A DNA stretch of 64,000 nt. Origin: a virus. The notes under the pieces are model-generated. The model did no database searches. It saw only the letters and a list, made by a program, of their open reading frames with translations, and was not told the origin of the DNA. Within the stretch, counting starts at the first letter, position 1, and each line of letters begins with the position of its first letter. Below, piece after piece: positions 14,542 through 22,421 of the stretch. The DNA lies in the IMG/VR virus record IMGVR_UViG_3300028920_000045, positions 1-64,000 of that record. One strand, given 5' to 3'. Made by a program: the position numbers and the translations under genes.

Positions 14542-16032
14542 ATGGCGAGACGAACGACAACGGCGAAGAAGAGAAAGACAGCGACCGGAGCTGCCGAGAG
14601 TCGAGACGAACTCCTCCGGGTCGTGACCGAGTACCAGTCTCTCTCGGACGAGATCATCCGACGGGCCGTGATCGACGAGTCCCGATTCGACATCCTCGCC
14701 TCGGAAGTCCTGGGACTTGAGGTCGAGGAGGCGCACCTTGAACTCCTCGCGTTTGCTCTCCAGCACAAGAACTCCCTTCACCTGGCCTTCCGGGGGTGCG
14801 GGAAGACGACGACTCTCACCGTGGTCTATGCCATCGGTCGAATCCTCCAGGACCCCGAACTCCGAATCTTGATCGGTTCCCAGTCCCTCGGGTACGCGAA
14901 GACCATCCTAAAGGAGATCAAGGGACACCTTGAGTCAGAACGGCTAACCGAGGTCTTCGGTGATCAGAGGTCCCCGACGAAATGGGAGGAGACCGAGGCG
15001 ACCGTCCTGGGGAAGACCAAGGTCACGAAGGAGTCTTCGTTCACGGCCCTCGGGTGTGAGGGTCAGCTCACCGGTCGACACTTCGACATAATCCTCGTCG
15101 ACGACCTGGTCTCCGAGACGAACTGTCGGACCAGAGCCCAGAGGGAAAAGGTCAAGACGTTCTTTTACAAGACCCTCGACCCGTGTCTGGAGCCCGGGGG
15201 TGAGAAGAAGGTGATCGGGACGAGGTATCATCCCCTCGATCTGTACGGTCACCTCTGCGACCACGAGTACTCGTCGTCGGCCCAGATCATCCCCGCCCTC
15301 TTCGAGTACGAGGAGGTCGATCCATCGACCGGGAAGATGGTCACCCGGTACGAGTCGTCGGCTCCTGGTCGGTTCCCGGTCTCGTACCTCCTAGAGAAGC
15401 GGGACACGATCCCGACTATTGTCTGGCTCACGCAGTACCAGTGCGAGACGTCGAGGTACCACGGAAGGGTCTTCCGGCCCGAGTTCTTCGAGAGGGAGGG
15501 GTTCTACTTCTCCGGTCCTCTTCCCGAGGGTTCGTTCAAGTACCAAGCTGTCGACCCGGCCGTCACCGAGGACACGGCAAACGACTTCTTCGCCCTCATG
15601 ACCATCGCCGTCGACGGTGACGGAGACGTCTGGGTCGACTCGTACGACAACGTCCGACTTGAGTTCCCGGACCAACCGGATCACTGTATCGACAGATTCG
15701 ACGAGGAGGACCCGATTCGTCTGGGGATCGAGAGCAACGCTTACCAGAAGGCACTCGGTCAAGAGATCCTCCGACGAGCCCCTCACCTCAAGGGAAGGGT
15801 TGTCCCTCTTTTCACCGACCGGGACAAGATGACTCGGGCTCTCAAGTTGACGGCGTACTTCCAGACTGGCAGGATACACCTCCGTCGAGAGCACTCGGAC
15901 TTGGTTGAGCAGCTCCTAGAGTTCCCGGAAGGCGAGCACGATGATCTATTCGACGCCCTCGACTTGGCCGTCCAGCTAGGGACGAGGACCAGGGTCAAGA
16001 GGAAGCGGCGCAAGGAGTTCGGGGTCCTCTAG
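14542..16032 (+). CDS. terL: Terminase large subunit
   Basis: A 496-residue packaging ATPase-nuclease of usual length. The ATPase has a Walker-A-like FRGCGKTTT (83-91) and Walker B IILVDD (183-188). The RNase-H-like nuclease shows a first acidic motif AVDPAVTED (336-344), a middle Asp-containing strand and the C-terminal EGEHDDLFDAL (463-473). It should cut concatemeric DNA and pump it through the portal encoded immediately downstream. ATG 14542 lies behind GGGGGG. No small subunit was recognised nearby; the truncated gene at 63745 or one outside the window might supply it. Confidence 0.95.
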   Translation: MARRTTTAKKRKTATGAAESRDELLRVVTEYQSLSDEIIRRAVIDESRFDILASEVLGLEVEEAHLELLAFALQHKNSLHLAFRGCGKTTTLTVVYAIGRILQDPELRILIGSQSLGYAKTILKEIKGHLESERLTEVFGDQRSPTKWEETEATVLGKTKVTKESSFTALGCEGQLTGRHFDIILVDDLVSETNCRTRAQREKVKTFFYKTLDPCLEPGGEKKVIGTRYHPLDLYGHLCDHEYSSSAQIIPALFEYEEVDPSTGKMVTRYESSAPGRFPVSYLLEKRDTIPTIVWLTQYQCETSRYHGRVFRPEFFEREGFYFSGPLPEGSFKYQAVDPAVTEDTANDFFALMTIAVDGDGDVWVDSYDNVRLEFPDQPDHCIDRFDEEDPIRLGIESNAYQKALGQEILRRAPHLKGRVVPLFTDRDKMTRALKLTAYFQTGRIHLRREHSDLVEQLLEFPEGEHDDLFDALDLAVQLGTRTRVKRKRRKEFGVL

Positions 16033-16046
16033 GAAGAGAGGTTCTA

Positions 16047-17996
16047 ATGGCGAAGAAGAAGACCCGAGTCCGACCTAGGCTCAAGGTTCTCAAGGCCGAG
16101 TCGGTCGGTTCCTCCCTGTCCGGTCGGACGCCCTCCGAGGCGGCGGCTTCCGCAACGGTCGACATCGGTTCTCACGACGACGGCCGTCAAGTGGTCAAGG
16201 CTCTGGTCGTCGGACCCGACGCGAAGATCGACGGACCCGTGTCGAGGGCGATGGGCGACGACCCGTTCAAGTCTCTCCTCGGGTCGAAGACCATCCTCGC
16301 CCCGCCTCTCGACCCTCGTCTCCTCTCGACGATCTGGGAGCAGAATACGATCCTCGGTCCGTGTATTGCGACCATGATGGTAAACTGCGAGGCCTTCGGG
16401 TACCAGTTCGTCCCGAGGGTTCCGATCACCGAGAAGACCGACCCGAAGGTCCTCCGTCGGATGGACGAGGAGAGGATCATCCTGGACAACTTCTTCCAGA
16501 ACTCGGTGATCGAGGGCGACCTCTCCTTCACCGGTCTCCGGTTGGAAAAGAGGCGGGACCAGGAGTCCGTCGGGTGGGGGTCCTGGGAAGTGATCGAGGG
16601 TCATGACAACGGACCGATCCTCGGGTTCAATTCCCTCCCCGCTCACACCGTTCGGATGTCCCCCCTTCAGGGTGACCGAGTCGCAGTGAAGAAGAAGATC
16701 CTCGTCCGGGGTGAGGACGGGACTCTTCGGTACGTGGACCGGGTCGTCTGGAGACGGTTCCGGAAGTACGTCCAGGTCCGGGGGAGCAAGATGGTCTGGT
16801 TCCGGGAGTTCGGTGACCCCCGGGTTATGGACTATCGGGACGGGGAGTACAAGGACCCGGCCCGGGTCAAGCCGAAGTACCGGGCGACGTCCGTTCTCTT
16901 CTGGCCCCTCAACACGTCGTCGAGGACACCGTACTCCCTCCCCCGGTACGTCGGGAACCTCCTCGGACTCTACGGGTCCAGAGCTGCCGACGAGACGAAC
17001 TTCTTTACCTTCGAGAGCAACAATATCCCGTCGATGATCGTGACGGTCAGCAACGGGATGCTTTCGGACGGTTCGGTCGAGAGGCTCCAGGAGTTCGTCG
17101 AGAAGGCCGTCCAGGGGTCGAGGAACTATTCCCGCTTCCTGATCCTGGAAGCCGAACCCGTCGTCGAGGGGGTGAGGGAACCAGGGAAGGTCGGGATCAG
17201 CGTGGAGAAGATGTCGGACCAGCAGAGGACCGACGCCATGTTCGTCGATTACAAGAAGGGCGGGACCCGGGAGTGCCGAGCTGCCTACCGACTCCCCGAC
17301 ATCTTTTTCGGTGAGGCCCCGGAGGGAGGTGCGGTCGGAGCCATGACCCTCCTCCGGAAGCTGACCGACGAGCAGGTCTTCCACCCGGAGAGGATGTCCT
17401 TCGACGAGCGGATCAACCGAACGGTTCTCCCTCGTCTCGGGGTCGTGTACCTCAAGATGCAGAGCAACACTCCGGAGACCACGGACAATGCCGACCTGAT
17501 CCGTATCCTGGCGATGGCCGAGAAGTCCGGAGGAGTCACCCCCGGGATCGCCCGTGAGTTCCTCGGTCGGGTCGCCGGTCGTGATCTCGGGATGGTCGAG
17601 TCGATCCCGGCCGACGTCCCGTTCTCCCTCCAGGTCGCCTCGGCCCAGAGGAACCAGGGGGACCCGCTCTCTGCGAACTCGGTCCCAGGGACGAACGCCC
17701 TTCGTCGAATGGGGGCCATGACTCGACGAGACCTGGGGATCGAGAAGTCGGCCGAAGTCGACGAGGACACGGTCGAGGGTGAGGTCCTGATCTCCGCTCT
17801 GTCGGCTCTGGCCGAGAAGGTCGAGAACGCCCTGGTCGAGAAGAGGACAGGACCAGGAGGACACCGAGCAGACGGGACAGGACCTCACGGTCGGGGGATG
17901 GGTCCCGGTGGGGGTCGTGGAGACGGGTCCGGTCTCGACGACGACGAGAAGAAAAAACCAGTCAAGAGGCAGCGGCCGAAGAAGATCAAGACGTGA
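16047..17996 (+). CDS. Portal protein (PBSX-type family)
   Basis: A 649-residue protein located directly after terminase, as portals are. The middle region (SVLFWPLNTSSRTPYSLPRY and YRLPDIFFGEAPEGGAVG) matches the conserved portal pattern of PBSX/SPP1-type phages. The C-terminal 100 residues form a low-complexity tail, Gly-rich then Lys/Arg-rich, unusual in portals and perhaps flexible inside the head. The protein should form the dodecameric ring at one vertex and recruit the terminase and scaffold. Its stop overlaps the next GTG. Confidence 0.9.
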   Translation: MAKKKTRVRPRLKVLKAESVGSSLSGRTPSEAAASATVDIGSHDDGRQVVKALVVGPDAKIDGPVSRAMGDDPFKSLLGSKTILAPPLDPRLLSTIWEQNTILGPCIATMMVNCEAFGYQFVPRVPITEKTDPKVLRRMDEERIILDNFFQNSVIEGDLSFTGLRLEKRRDQESVGWGSWEVIEGHDNGPILGFNSLPAHTVRMSPLQGDRVAVKKKILVRGEDGTLRYVDRVVWRRFRKYVQVRGSKMVWFREFGDPRVMDYRDGEYKDPARVKPKYRATSVLFWPLNTSSRTPYSLPRYVGNLLGLYGSRAADETNFFTFESNNIPSMIVTVSNGMLSDGSVERLQEFVEKAVQGSRNYSRFLILEAEPVVEGVREPGKVGISVEKMSDQQRTDAMFVDYKKGGTRECRAAYRLPDIFFGEAPEGGAVGAMTLLRKLTDEQVFHPERMSFDERINRTVLPRLGVVYLKMQSNTPETTDNADLIRILAMAEKSGGVTPGIAREFLGRVAGRDLGMVESIPADVPFSLQVASAQRNQGDPLSANSVPGTNALRRMGAMTRRDLGIEKSAEVDEDTVEGEVLISALSALAEKVENALVEKRTGPGGHRADGTGPHGRGMGPGGGRGDGSGLDDDEKKKPVKRQRPKKIKT

Positions 17997-19057
17997 CCCT
18001 CACTCTCCCAGACACCGGGGTCCTCTCCTTCGAGGACCTGATCGACCGGGCGACACCGGAGCAGCTCCGGGTGGTCAAGACCATCCTCGGAGAGCACCTC
18101 GCCGTGGTCGATGCGAAGAGGGCTCCGACGACGTTCCTGGGGATCGAGAAGGAACTGGAGGAGGCTCTCTCCGACAAGTGGGACAAGACGGGGAAAGCTG
18201 CCGTCGACAAGGGCGTCAAGACCCTCCGGGACTATGAGGAGGGGAAGATCACTCAAGCCCGGATGGACAAGGTCCTCGCGGACCTTGAGGCTGCGATGGG
18301 AGTCAAGTACGGGACGTCCACTCTCCCGGACTTCCGTCGGGCCGTCCTCCAGACCTGGAGACTCTCGTCGAAGGCCGAGGCCCAGAAAGCCGGGGTCCGG
18401 TGGACGACCAAGCTGGTCGACGAGACAGCGGTCAAGACCCTCTCCGAGAATCACACGTACTGGATCGGGAAGTTCTACGGGGACAGTCTCTCGGACGGGA
18501 TCAGGTTTGCGACGAGGAAGGTGATCGTCGAGGAGGGACTGGCAGGAAAGGACGCCGCCGCCCGGTTCCGACGAGTGGCCGACTCGTTCCTCAAGGGGAA
18601 GGGGTACACGAAATTCCCCGAGGCACCTCCTCCGACCTGGAACGGTACGCCCGACGACTACTTTGCCGGTCTGGGGAATCATGTCGGGACACAGGCCCGA
18701 GTCTTCGGACGGATCGAGACGTTCGGACGACTCGACCTCAAGACGTACCGGATCGTCGCCGTCCTGGACCGGAGGACGTCGAGGGTCTGTCGTCTCATGC
18801 ACGGACAGACCTTCACCGTCGAGCAGGCTCAACCGACTCTCGACGCCTGGACCAGCACCGACCCGGAGACGGTCAAGGACAAGGCAGGATGGATGCGGAT
18901 CGAAGACCTAACCGAGCTGGCCGGGTTGACGTACGACAAGGACACCGTCCTCACCTCACCGAAGATCTCGTCGTCCGGTCTGTCCGATCTCGCTTCTGCT
19001 GGTCAGGCCCTTCCCCCGTACCACTTCCGTTGCAGGACGGACGTGGTCAGCGCATAG
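17993..19057 (+). CDS. Head morphogenesis protein (Mu gpF / SPP1 gp7-like)
   Basis: A 354-residue protein whose GTG overlaps the portal stop (GTGA). The N-terminal 200 residues are helical, as in phage minor head proteins; the C-terminal part carries the family signature: LDRRTSRVCRLMHGQTF (about 262-278) and LPPYHFRCRTDV near the end, with Cys and His residues typical of the Mu gpF domain. It likely sits inside the head near the portal and helps assembly or DNA ejection. Gene order terminase-portal-gpF agrees. Confidence 0.88.
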   Translation: MTLTLPDTGVLSFEDLIDRATPEQLRVVKTILGEHLAVVDAKRAPTTFLGIEKELEEALSDKWDKTGKAAVDKGVKTLRDYEEGKITQARMDKVLADLEAAMGVKYGTSTLPDFRRAVLQTWRLSSKAEAQKAGVRWTTKLVDETAVKTLSENHTYWIGKFYGDSLSDGIRFATRKVIVEEGLAGKDAAARFRRVADSFLKGKGYTKFPEAPPPTWNGTPDDYFAGLGNHVGTQARVFGRIETFGRLDLKTYRIVAVLDRRTSRVCRLMHGQTFTVEQAQPTLDAWTSTDPETVKDKAGWMRIEDLTELAGLTYDKDTVLTSPKISSSGLSDLASAGQALPPYHFRCRTDVVSA

Positions 19058-19067
19058 GAGACGGGGA

Positions 19068-19751
19068 ATGAAGATCAAGGACATTTCGCCCGAGTCCCTG
19101 GAGGGAGTCCCCGACGAGGAACTCCTCTCTCTTCACCTCCGGACGCATCAGCTCTACGGTGCGAACTTCGGTCCGGACGCACCTCCGGACCGGGGGTACC
19201 GGGACGACGAGGGCAACACGGCCGTCGACGGTCTCCTCGTCGGGAACGAGATTGCCCGGAAGATCTGGAAGGACGATCTCGACGAGGTCACCTTCGAGAA
19301 GAAACCGGGGAACGTGGCCCGAGGTCTCTTCCTCGTCTCGCTAAAGTTCACGTACGGGATCATCCGTCTCGGTCTGCCGAAGGAGGGGACCCTCAAGTAT
19401 CCGGTCGAGTACTTCCGACCGTTCAAGGTCCCCCTCCCGTACAAGGCAGCGTCGACGGGTGGGTTCCTGGCCCAGAAGGTCGAGGTCACCTCGGACGAGG
19501 GTCCGCTCTCCCTGGAGACCCTGGTCAACGCTCACCTCTTCATTCTCGACGAGATGGACAAGAGGAACCTCAAGCACCGATGGGCGTCCGAACTCGACGA
19601 CGAGGGGGTCCCCACCGTCGAGAAGGAGGCCGGTCTCTTCGGTCGGGAGGATGCCTACTCCTCGGCCGGTCTGGAGTACTGGGAGGACGACGTCGTCGAC
19701 GACGACGGTGGAGAGGAGGGGGACGGTGTATCGACTTCGCAAGAGGGTTGA
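19068..19751 (+). CDS. Phage protein of unknown function in the head module
   Basis: A 227-residue protein starting at ATG 19068 after AGGAGACGGGG. The N-terminus PDEELLSLHLRTHQLYG resembles a short helical element found in several phage proteins near head-assembly genes. Two beta-rich parts follow, and an acidic tail with WEDDVVDDDGGEEGDG. Its 3' end overlaps the start of queD by 26 bases. It may belong to the head module or the modification cassette; sequence does not decide. Confidence 0.65.
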   Translation: MKIKDISPESLEGVPDEELLSLHLRTHQLYGANFGPDAPPDRGYRDDEGNTAVDGLLVGNEIARKIWKDDLDEVTFEKKPGNVARGLFLVSLKFTYGIIRLGLPKEGTLKYPVEYFRPFKVPLPYKAASTGGFLAQKVEVTSDEGPLSLETLVNAHLFILDEMDKRNLKHRWASELDDEGVPTVEKEAGLFGREDAYSSAGLEYWEDDVVDDDGGEEGDGVSTSQEG

Positions 19752-20094
19752 GATCGACTCGTCCCACTACCTCCCCGCTCACCCCGGGAAGTGCCGTCGT
19801 CTTCACGGACACCGATGGGTCTTCGAGGTCGAGGTCACGGCCGAGGACGTCGACGAGACGACCGGGATGGTCGTCGACTTCGGTGACCTGGCCGCACCGA
19901 TCAAGGCCCTCGACCATCGGGTGATCAACGAACTCGATCCGTTCACCCGAATCCCTCCGACGGCCGAGAACCTGGCGAAGTGGGCCGTCGAGGAGGTCTG
20001 GGGTCTGGCACCGACCGCCCTGTCGGTCACGGTCACCGTCTGGGAGACGCCGAGTTCGTCGGTCTCCTGGACGAAGAGGAGAGACGACCGGTGA
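19726..20094 (+). CDS. queD: 6-carboxy-tetrahydropterin synthase
   Basis: A 122-residue T-fold enzyme converting 7,8-dihydroneopterin triphosphate to 6-carboxytetrahydropterin in preQ0 synthesis. Zinc and catalytic residues are present: His14 (SSHYL), Cys23, His27 and His29 (CRRLHGH), and the LDHRVIN motif (62-68) with its Asp-His pair. Length is usual for QueD. GTG 19726 follows GGAGGGGG and overlaps the previous gene; the stop overlaps the queE start. With FolE, QueE and QueC it makes a full GTP-to-preQ0 route. Confidence 0.93.
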   Translation: MYRLRKRVEIDSSHYLPAHPGKCRRLHGHRWVFEVEVTAEDVDETTGMVVDFGDLAAPIKALDHRVINELDPFTRIPPTAENLAKWAVEEVWGLAPTALSVTVTVWETPSSSVSWTKRRDDR

Positions 20095-20690
20095 CGTACT
20101 CGGTCTCGGAGGTCTTCTATTCCCTCCAGGGAGAGGGAGTCCGAGCGGGAACCGCCGCCGTCTTCGTCCGGTTCGCCGGGTGTAACCTTCGCTGCACCCG
20201 TGAGGTCGACGGTTTCGATTGTGACACCGTCCACGACCAGAGCTGCCGACTCACGGTCCAGGCCCTCGTCGAGAAGGTCAAGGTCGTCGACCGTGGTCCG
20301 TGTCGGTGGGTCGTCTTCACCGGAGGAGAACCGGGGCTCCAGGTCGACGACGAACTCGTCCGAGCCCTCAAGTCCGAGGGGTACCGCCTCGCCATCGAAA
20401 CGAACGGGACGGTCGACCTCCCGTCCGGTCTCGACTGGGTCACGGTCTCACCGAAGCCGTCGGCTCCTCGACTCGTCGTCCGTCGGGCGAACGAAGTGAG
20501 GTTCGTCCTGGACGAGAGTCGGGTCCCTCACTGTGTCGACGAGATCGACGCCGATCACTACACGGTCTCCCCGGTCTTCGACGGGGACCAGTTCGATCCG
20601 GCAGCTCTGGTCTGGTGCGTTCGGTACTGCCTCCACGACCCACGGTTCCGACTGTCGGTCCAGCAGCACAAGTTTTGGGGTATCCAGTGA
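20091..20690 (+). CDS. queE: 7-carboxy-7-deazaguanine synthase (radical SAM)
   Basis: A 199-residue QueE: N-terminal [11 protein letters not shown] (6-16) is the classic substrate-binding opening, the cluster cysteines are Cys31, Cys35 and Cys44 (an insertion between the second and third compared with CxxxCxxC), followed by CDT, and FTGGEPGLQ (76-84) is the SAM-binding GGEP motif. It rearranges 6-carboxytetrahydropterin to 7-carboxy-7-deazaguanine. GTG 20091 overlaps the queD stop; the stop overlaps folE. The widened Cys spacing occurs in some QueE groups and needs no special explanation. Confidence 0.92.
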   Translation: MTYSVSEVFYSLQGEGVRAGTAAVFVRFAGCNLRCTREVDGFDCDTVHDQSCRLTVQALVEKVKVVDRGPCRWVVFTGGEPGLQVDDELVRALKSEGYRLAIETNGTVDLPSGLDWVTVSPKPSAPRLVVRRANEVRFVLDESRVPHCVDEIDADHYTVSPVFDGDQFDPAALVWCVRYCLHDPRFRLSVQQHKFWGIQ

Positions 20691-21256
20691 AAGAAGAAGA
20701 CAGGAAGGAAGCCGAGGGTCTCGTCCGACGGATGATCGAACTCCTGGGGGACGACCCGGACCGACAGGGTCTCAAGGACACCCCGAGTCGAGTGGTCCGT
20801 TCCTGGGAGACCCTCTTCGGGGGGTACGACCAGGACCCGAAGACTCACGTCCGGACCTTCGACACCTCGTACGATCAAGTCGTGGTCGTGAAGGGGATCG
20901 ACTTCTTCTCGACGTGCGAGCACCACCTCTTGCCGTTCCACGGACACGTCGGGGTTGCGTACATCCCGAAGCCGAACGGTCGTGTCCTCGGTCTCTCGAA
21001 GGTGGTCCGGATCGTCGAGGTCTTCGCCCGTCGTCTCCAGATCCAGGAGCAAATGACCCAGCAGATCGCGGAGTCGATACAAGACGCGGTTGACCCTCTC
21101 GGTGTCGCCGTGGTCGTCGAAGGTCTGCACCTCTGTATGATGGCCCGGGGAGTGAAACAGGCCCACGCCTCCGCGACGACGTCGTGTCTCCTCGGACGTT
21201 TCCGGGAGAGTACTTCGGCCAGGGCCGAGGTCCTCTCTCTCCTCAAGGGAGGGTGA
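20687..21256 (+). CDS. folE: GTP cyclohydrolase I
   Basis: A 189-residue enzyme catalysing GTP to 7,8-dihydroneopterin triphosphate, the entry step of preQ0 synthesis. Zinc ligands Cys77, His80 ([12 protein letters not shown]) and Cys150 (HLCMMARG) are all present, plus the [17 protein letters not shown] helix. Length fits type IA enzymes without the eukaryotic extension. GTG 20687 overlaps the queE stop. A phage copy suggests that host GTP cyclohydrolase is limiting during infection. Confidence 0.95.
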   Translation: MKEEDRKEAEGLVRRMIELLGDDPDRQGLKDTPSRVVRSWETLFGGYDQDPKTHVRTFDTSYDQVVVVKGIDFFSTCEHHLLPFHGHVGVAYIPKPNGRVLGLSKVVRIVEVFARRLQIQEQMTQQIAESIQDAVDPLGVAVVVEGLHLCMMARGVKQAHASATTSCLLGRFRESTSARAEVLSLLKGG

Positions 21257-21260
21257 GAGA

Positions 21261-21920
21261 ATGAAGACGGTTGCGATTCTGTCCGGTGGTCTCGACTCGA
21301 CGGTCATGGTCTGGAAACTGATCGCGGACCGGCACAAGGTCAAGGCCCTCGGTTTCAATTACGGTCAACGACACGTCCGGGAACTCCTCCACGCCCGGGA
21401 GGTGGCAGCTCGTCTCGGGATCGAGTTCCGGGATGTCGACCTCACGTCGATCACCCCCCTCCTCGCCGGGAGCGCCCTCACGTCTCCCGAGGTCCCGGTC
21501 CCGGACGACGAGTACAAGGTCGAGACCCTCAAGGTCCTGGTCGTCCCGAATCGAAACATGATCATGCTCGCCGTCGCAACGGGGTGGGCGACGTCCCTCA
21601 AGTACGACTCGGTCTCGTACGCCGCCCACGCCGGGGACCATGAGGTCTATCCCGATTGTCGACCCGAGTTCACCGAGGCACTCGGGGAGGCGATCCGTCT
21701 CTCGGCCATGAGGGAGGTCAACCTCCTCCGTCCGTTCGTCGAGATGTCGAAGGCCGAGATCGTCCGACTGGGTCACGAACTCGGAGTCCCCTTCGAGCTG
21801 ACCTGGTCCTGCTACAAAGGAGACCAGGTCCACTGCGGGACCTGTCCGACGTGCGTGGAGAGGAAGCGGGCGTTCCGTGACGCCCAGGTCCCCGACCCGA
21901 CGGAGTACCTCGACGGATGA
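21261..21920 (+). CDS. queC: 7-cyano-7-deazaguanine (preQ0) synthase
   Basis: A 219-residue PP-loop ATPase turning 7-carboxy-7-deazaguanine into preQ0. The PP-loop is SGGLDST (8-14); VPNRNMIM (95-102) and AAHAGDHEVYPDCRPEF (121-137) are characteristic QueC motifs; zinc ligands are Cys184, Cys192, Cys195 and Cys198. No amidotransferase fusion and no QueF or ArcS homologue accompany it, so the predicted end product is preQ0 itself. ATG 21261 follows GGGAGGGTGAG. Its stop overlaps the next ATG. Confidence 0.95.
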   Translation: MKTVAILSGGLDSTVMVWKLIADRHKVKALGFNYGQRHVRELLHAREVAARLGIEFRDVDLTSITPLLAGSALTSPEVPVPDDEYKVETLKVLVVPNRNMIMLAVATGWATSLKYDSVSYAAHAGDHEVYPDCRPEFTEALGEAIRLSAMREVNLLRPFVEMSKAEIVRLGHELGVPFELTWSCYKGDQVHCGTCPTCVERKRAFRDAQVPDPTEYLDG

Positions 21921-22420
21921 TCCTCGTTCTCGGATACCTCTTGGCGGCGGTGCTCGCAAACCTCACCGTCGCCCACTTCGGACCGTCGTCGGTCTACGTC
22001 GTGGCCTTCGTCGCCATCGGTTTCGATCTCACCTGTCGGGACCTTCTCCACGAACGCTGGCAGGGACGGTCGTTCCTCCCGAAGATGTCGGCGTTGATCC
22101 TGGTCGGGTCGGTGATCTCATTCGTCCTCAACCGGGACGCCCTCCAGGTCGGACTCGCCTCGTTCTTCGCGTTCCTTCTGGCCGGGACTTCCGACTCGGT
22201 CGTGTACCATCGGCTCCGGTTCCGGTCTCGCTTTGTCCGGGTCAACGGATCGAACGTCGTGTCGTCCGGGGTTGACTCGCTGGTATTCCCGACGCTAGCC
22301 TTCTGGGGATTCGACCCGACCGTGACTCTGGGTCAGTTCTTCGGGAAGGTCCTCGGAGGTCTTGTCTGGGCCTGGATTCTGGGCAAGACGATCTGGAGAC
22401 CCCGAAGGGAGGACGACTAG
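21917..22420 (+). CDS. VUT/YhhQ-like queuosine-precursor carrier
   Basis: A 167-residue membrane protein starting at ATG 21917, four bases inside queC. Several hydrophobic segments are visible (about 2-18, 22-36, 53-67, 75-92, 112-125, 130-158). The family signatures are present: an early acidic/Arg pair (FDLTCRDLLHERWQG), RFVRVNGSNVVSSGVDSLVF (98-117) and LAFWGF. YhhQ-type proteins import preQ0 or preQ1 in bacteria; in phages such genes accompany deazaguanine cassettes. It may salvage precursor to supplement de novo synthesis. It is slightly shorter than bacterial members. Confidence 0.85.
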   Translation: MILVLGYLLAAVLANLTVAHFGPSSVYVVAFVAIGFDLTCRDLLHERWQGRSFLPKMSALILVGSVISFVLNRDALQVGLASFFAFLLAGTSDSVVYHRLRFRSRFVRVNGSNVVSSGVDSLVFPTLAFWGFDPTVTLGQFFGKVLGGLVWAWILGKTIWRPRREDD

Positions 22421-22421
22421 G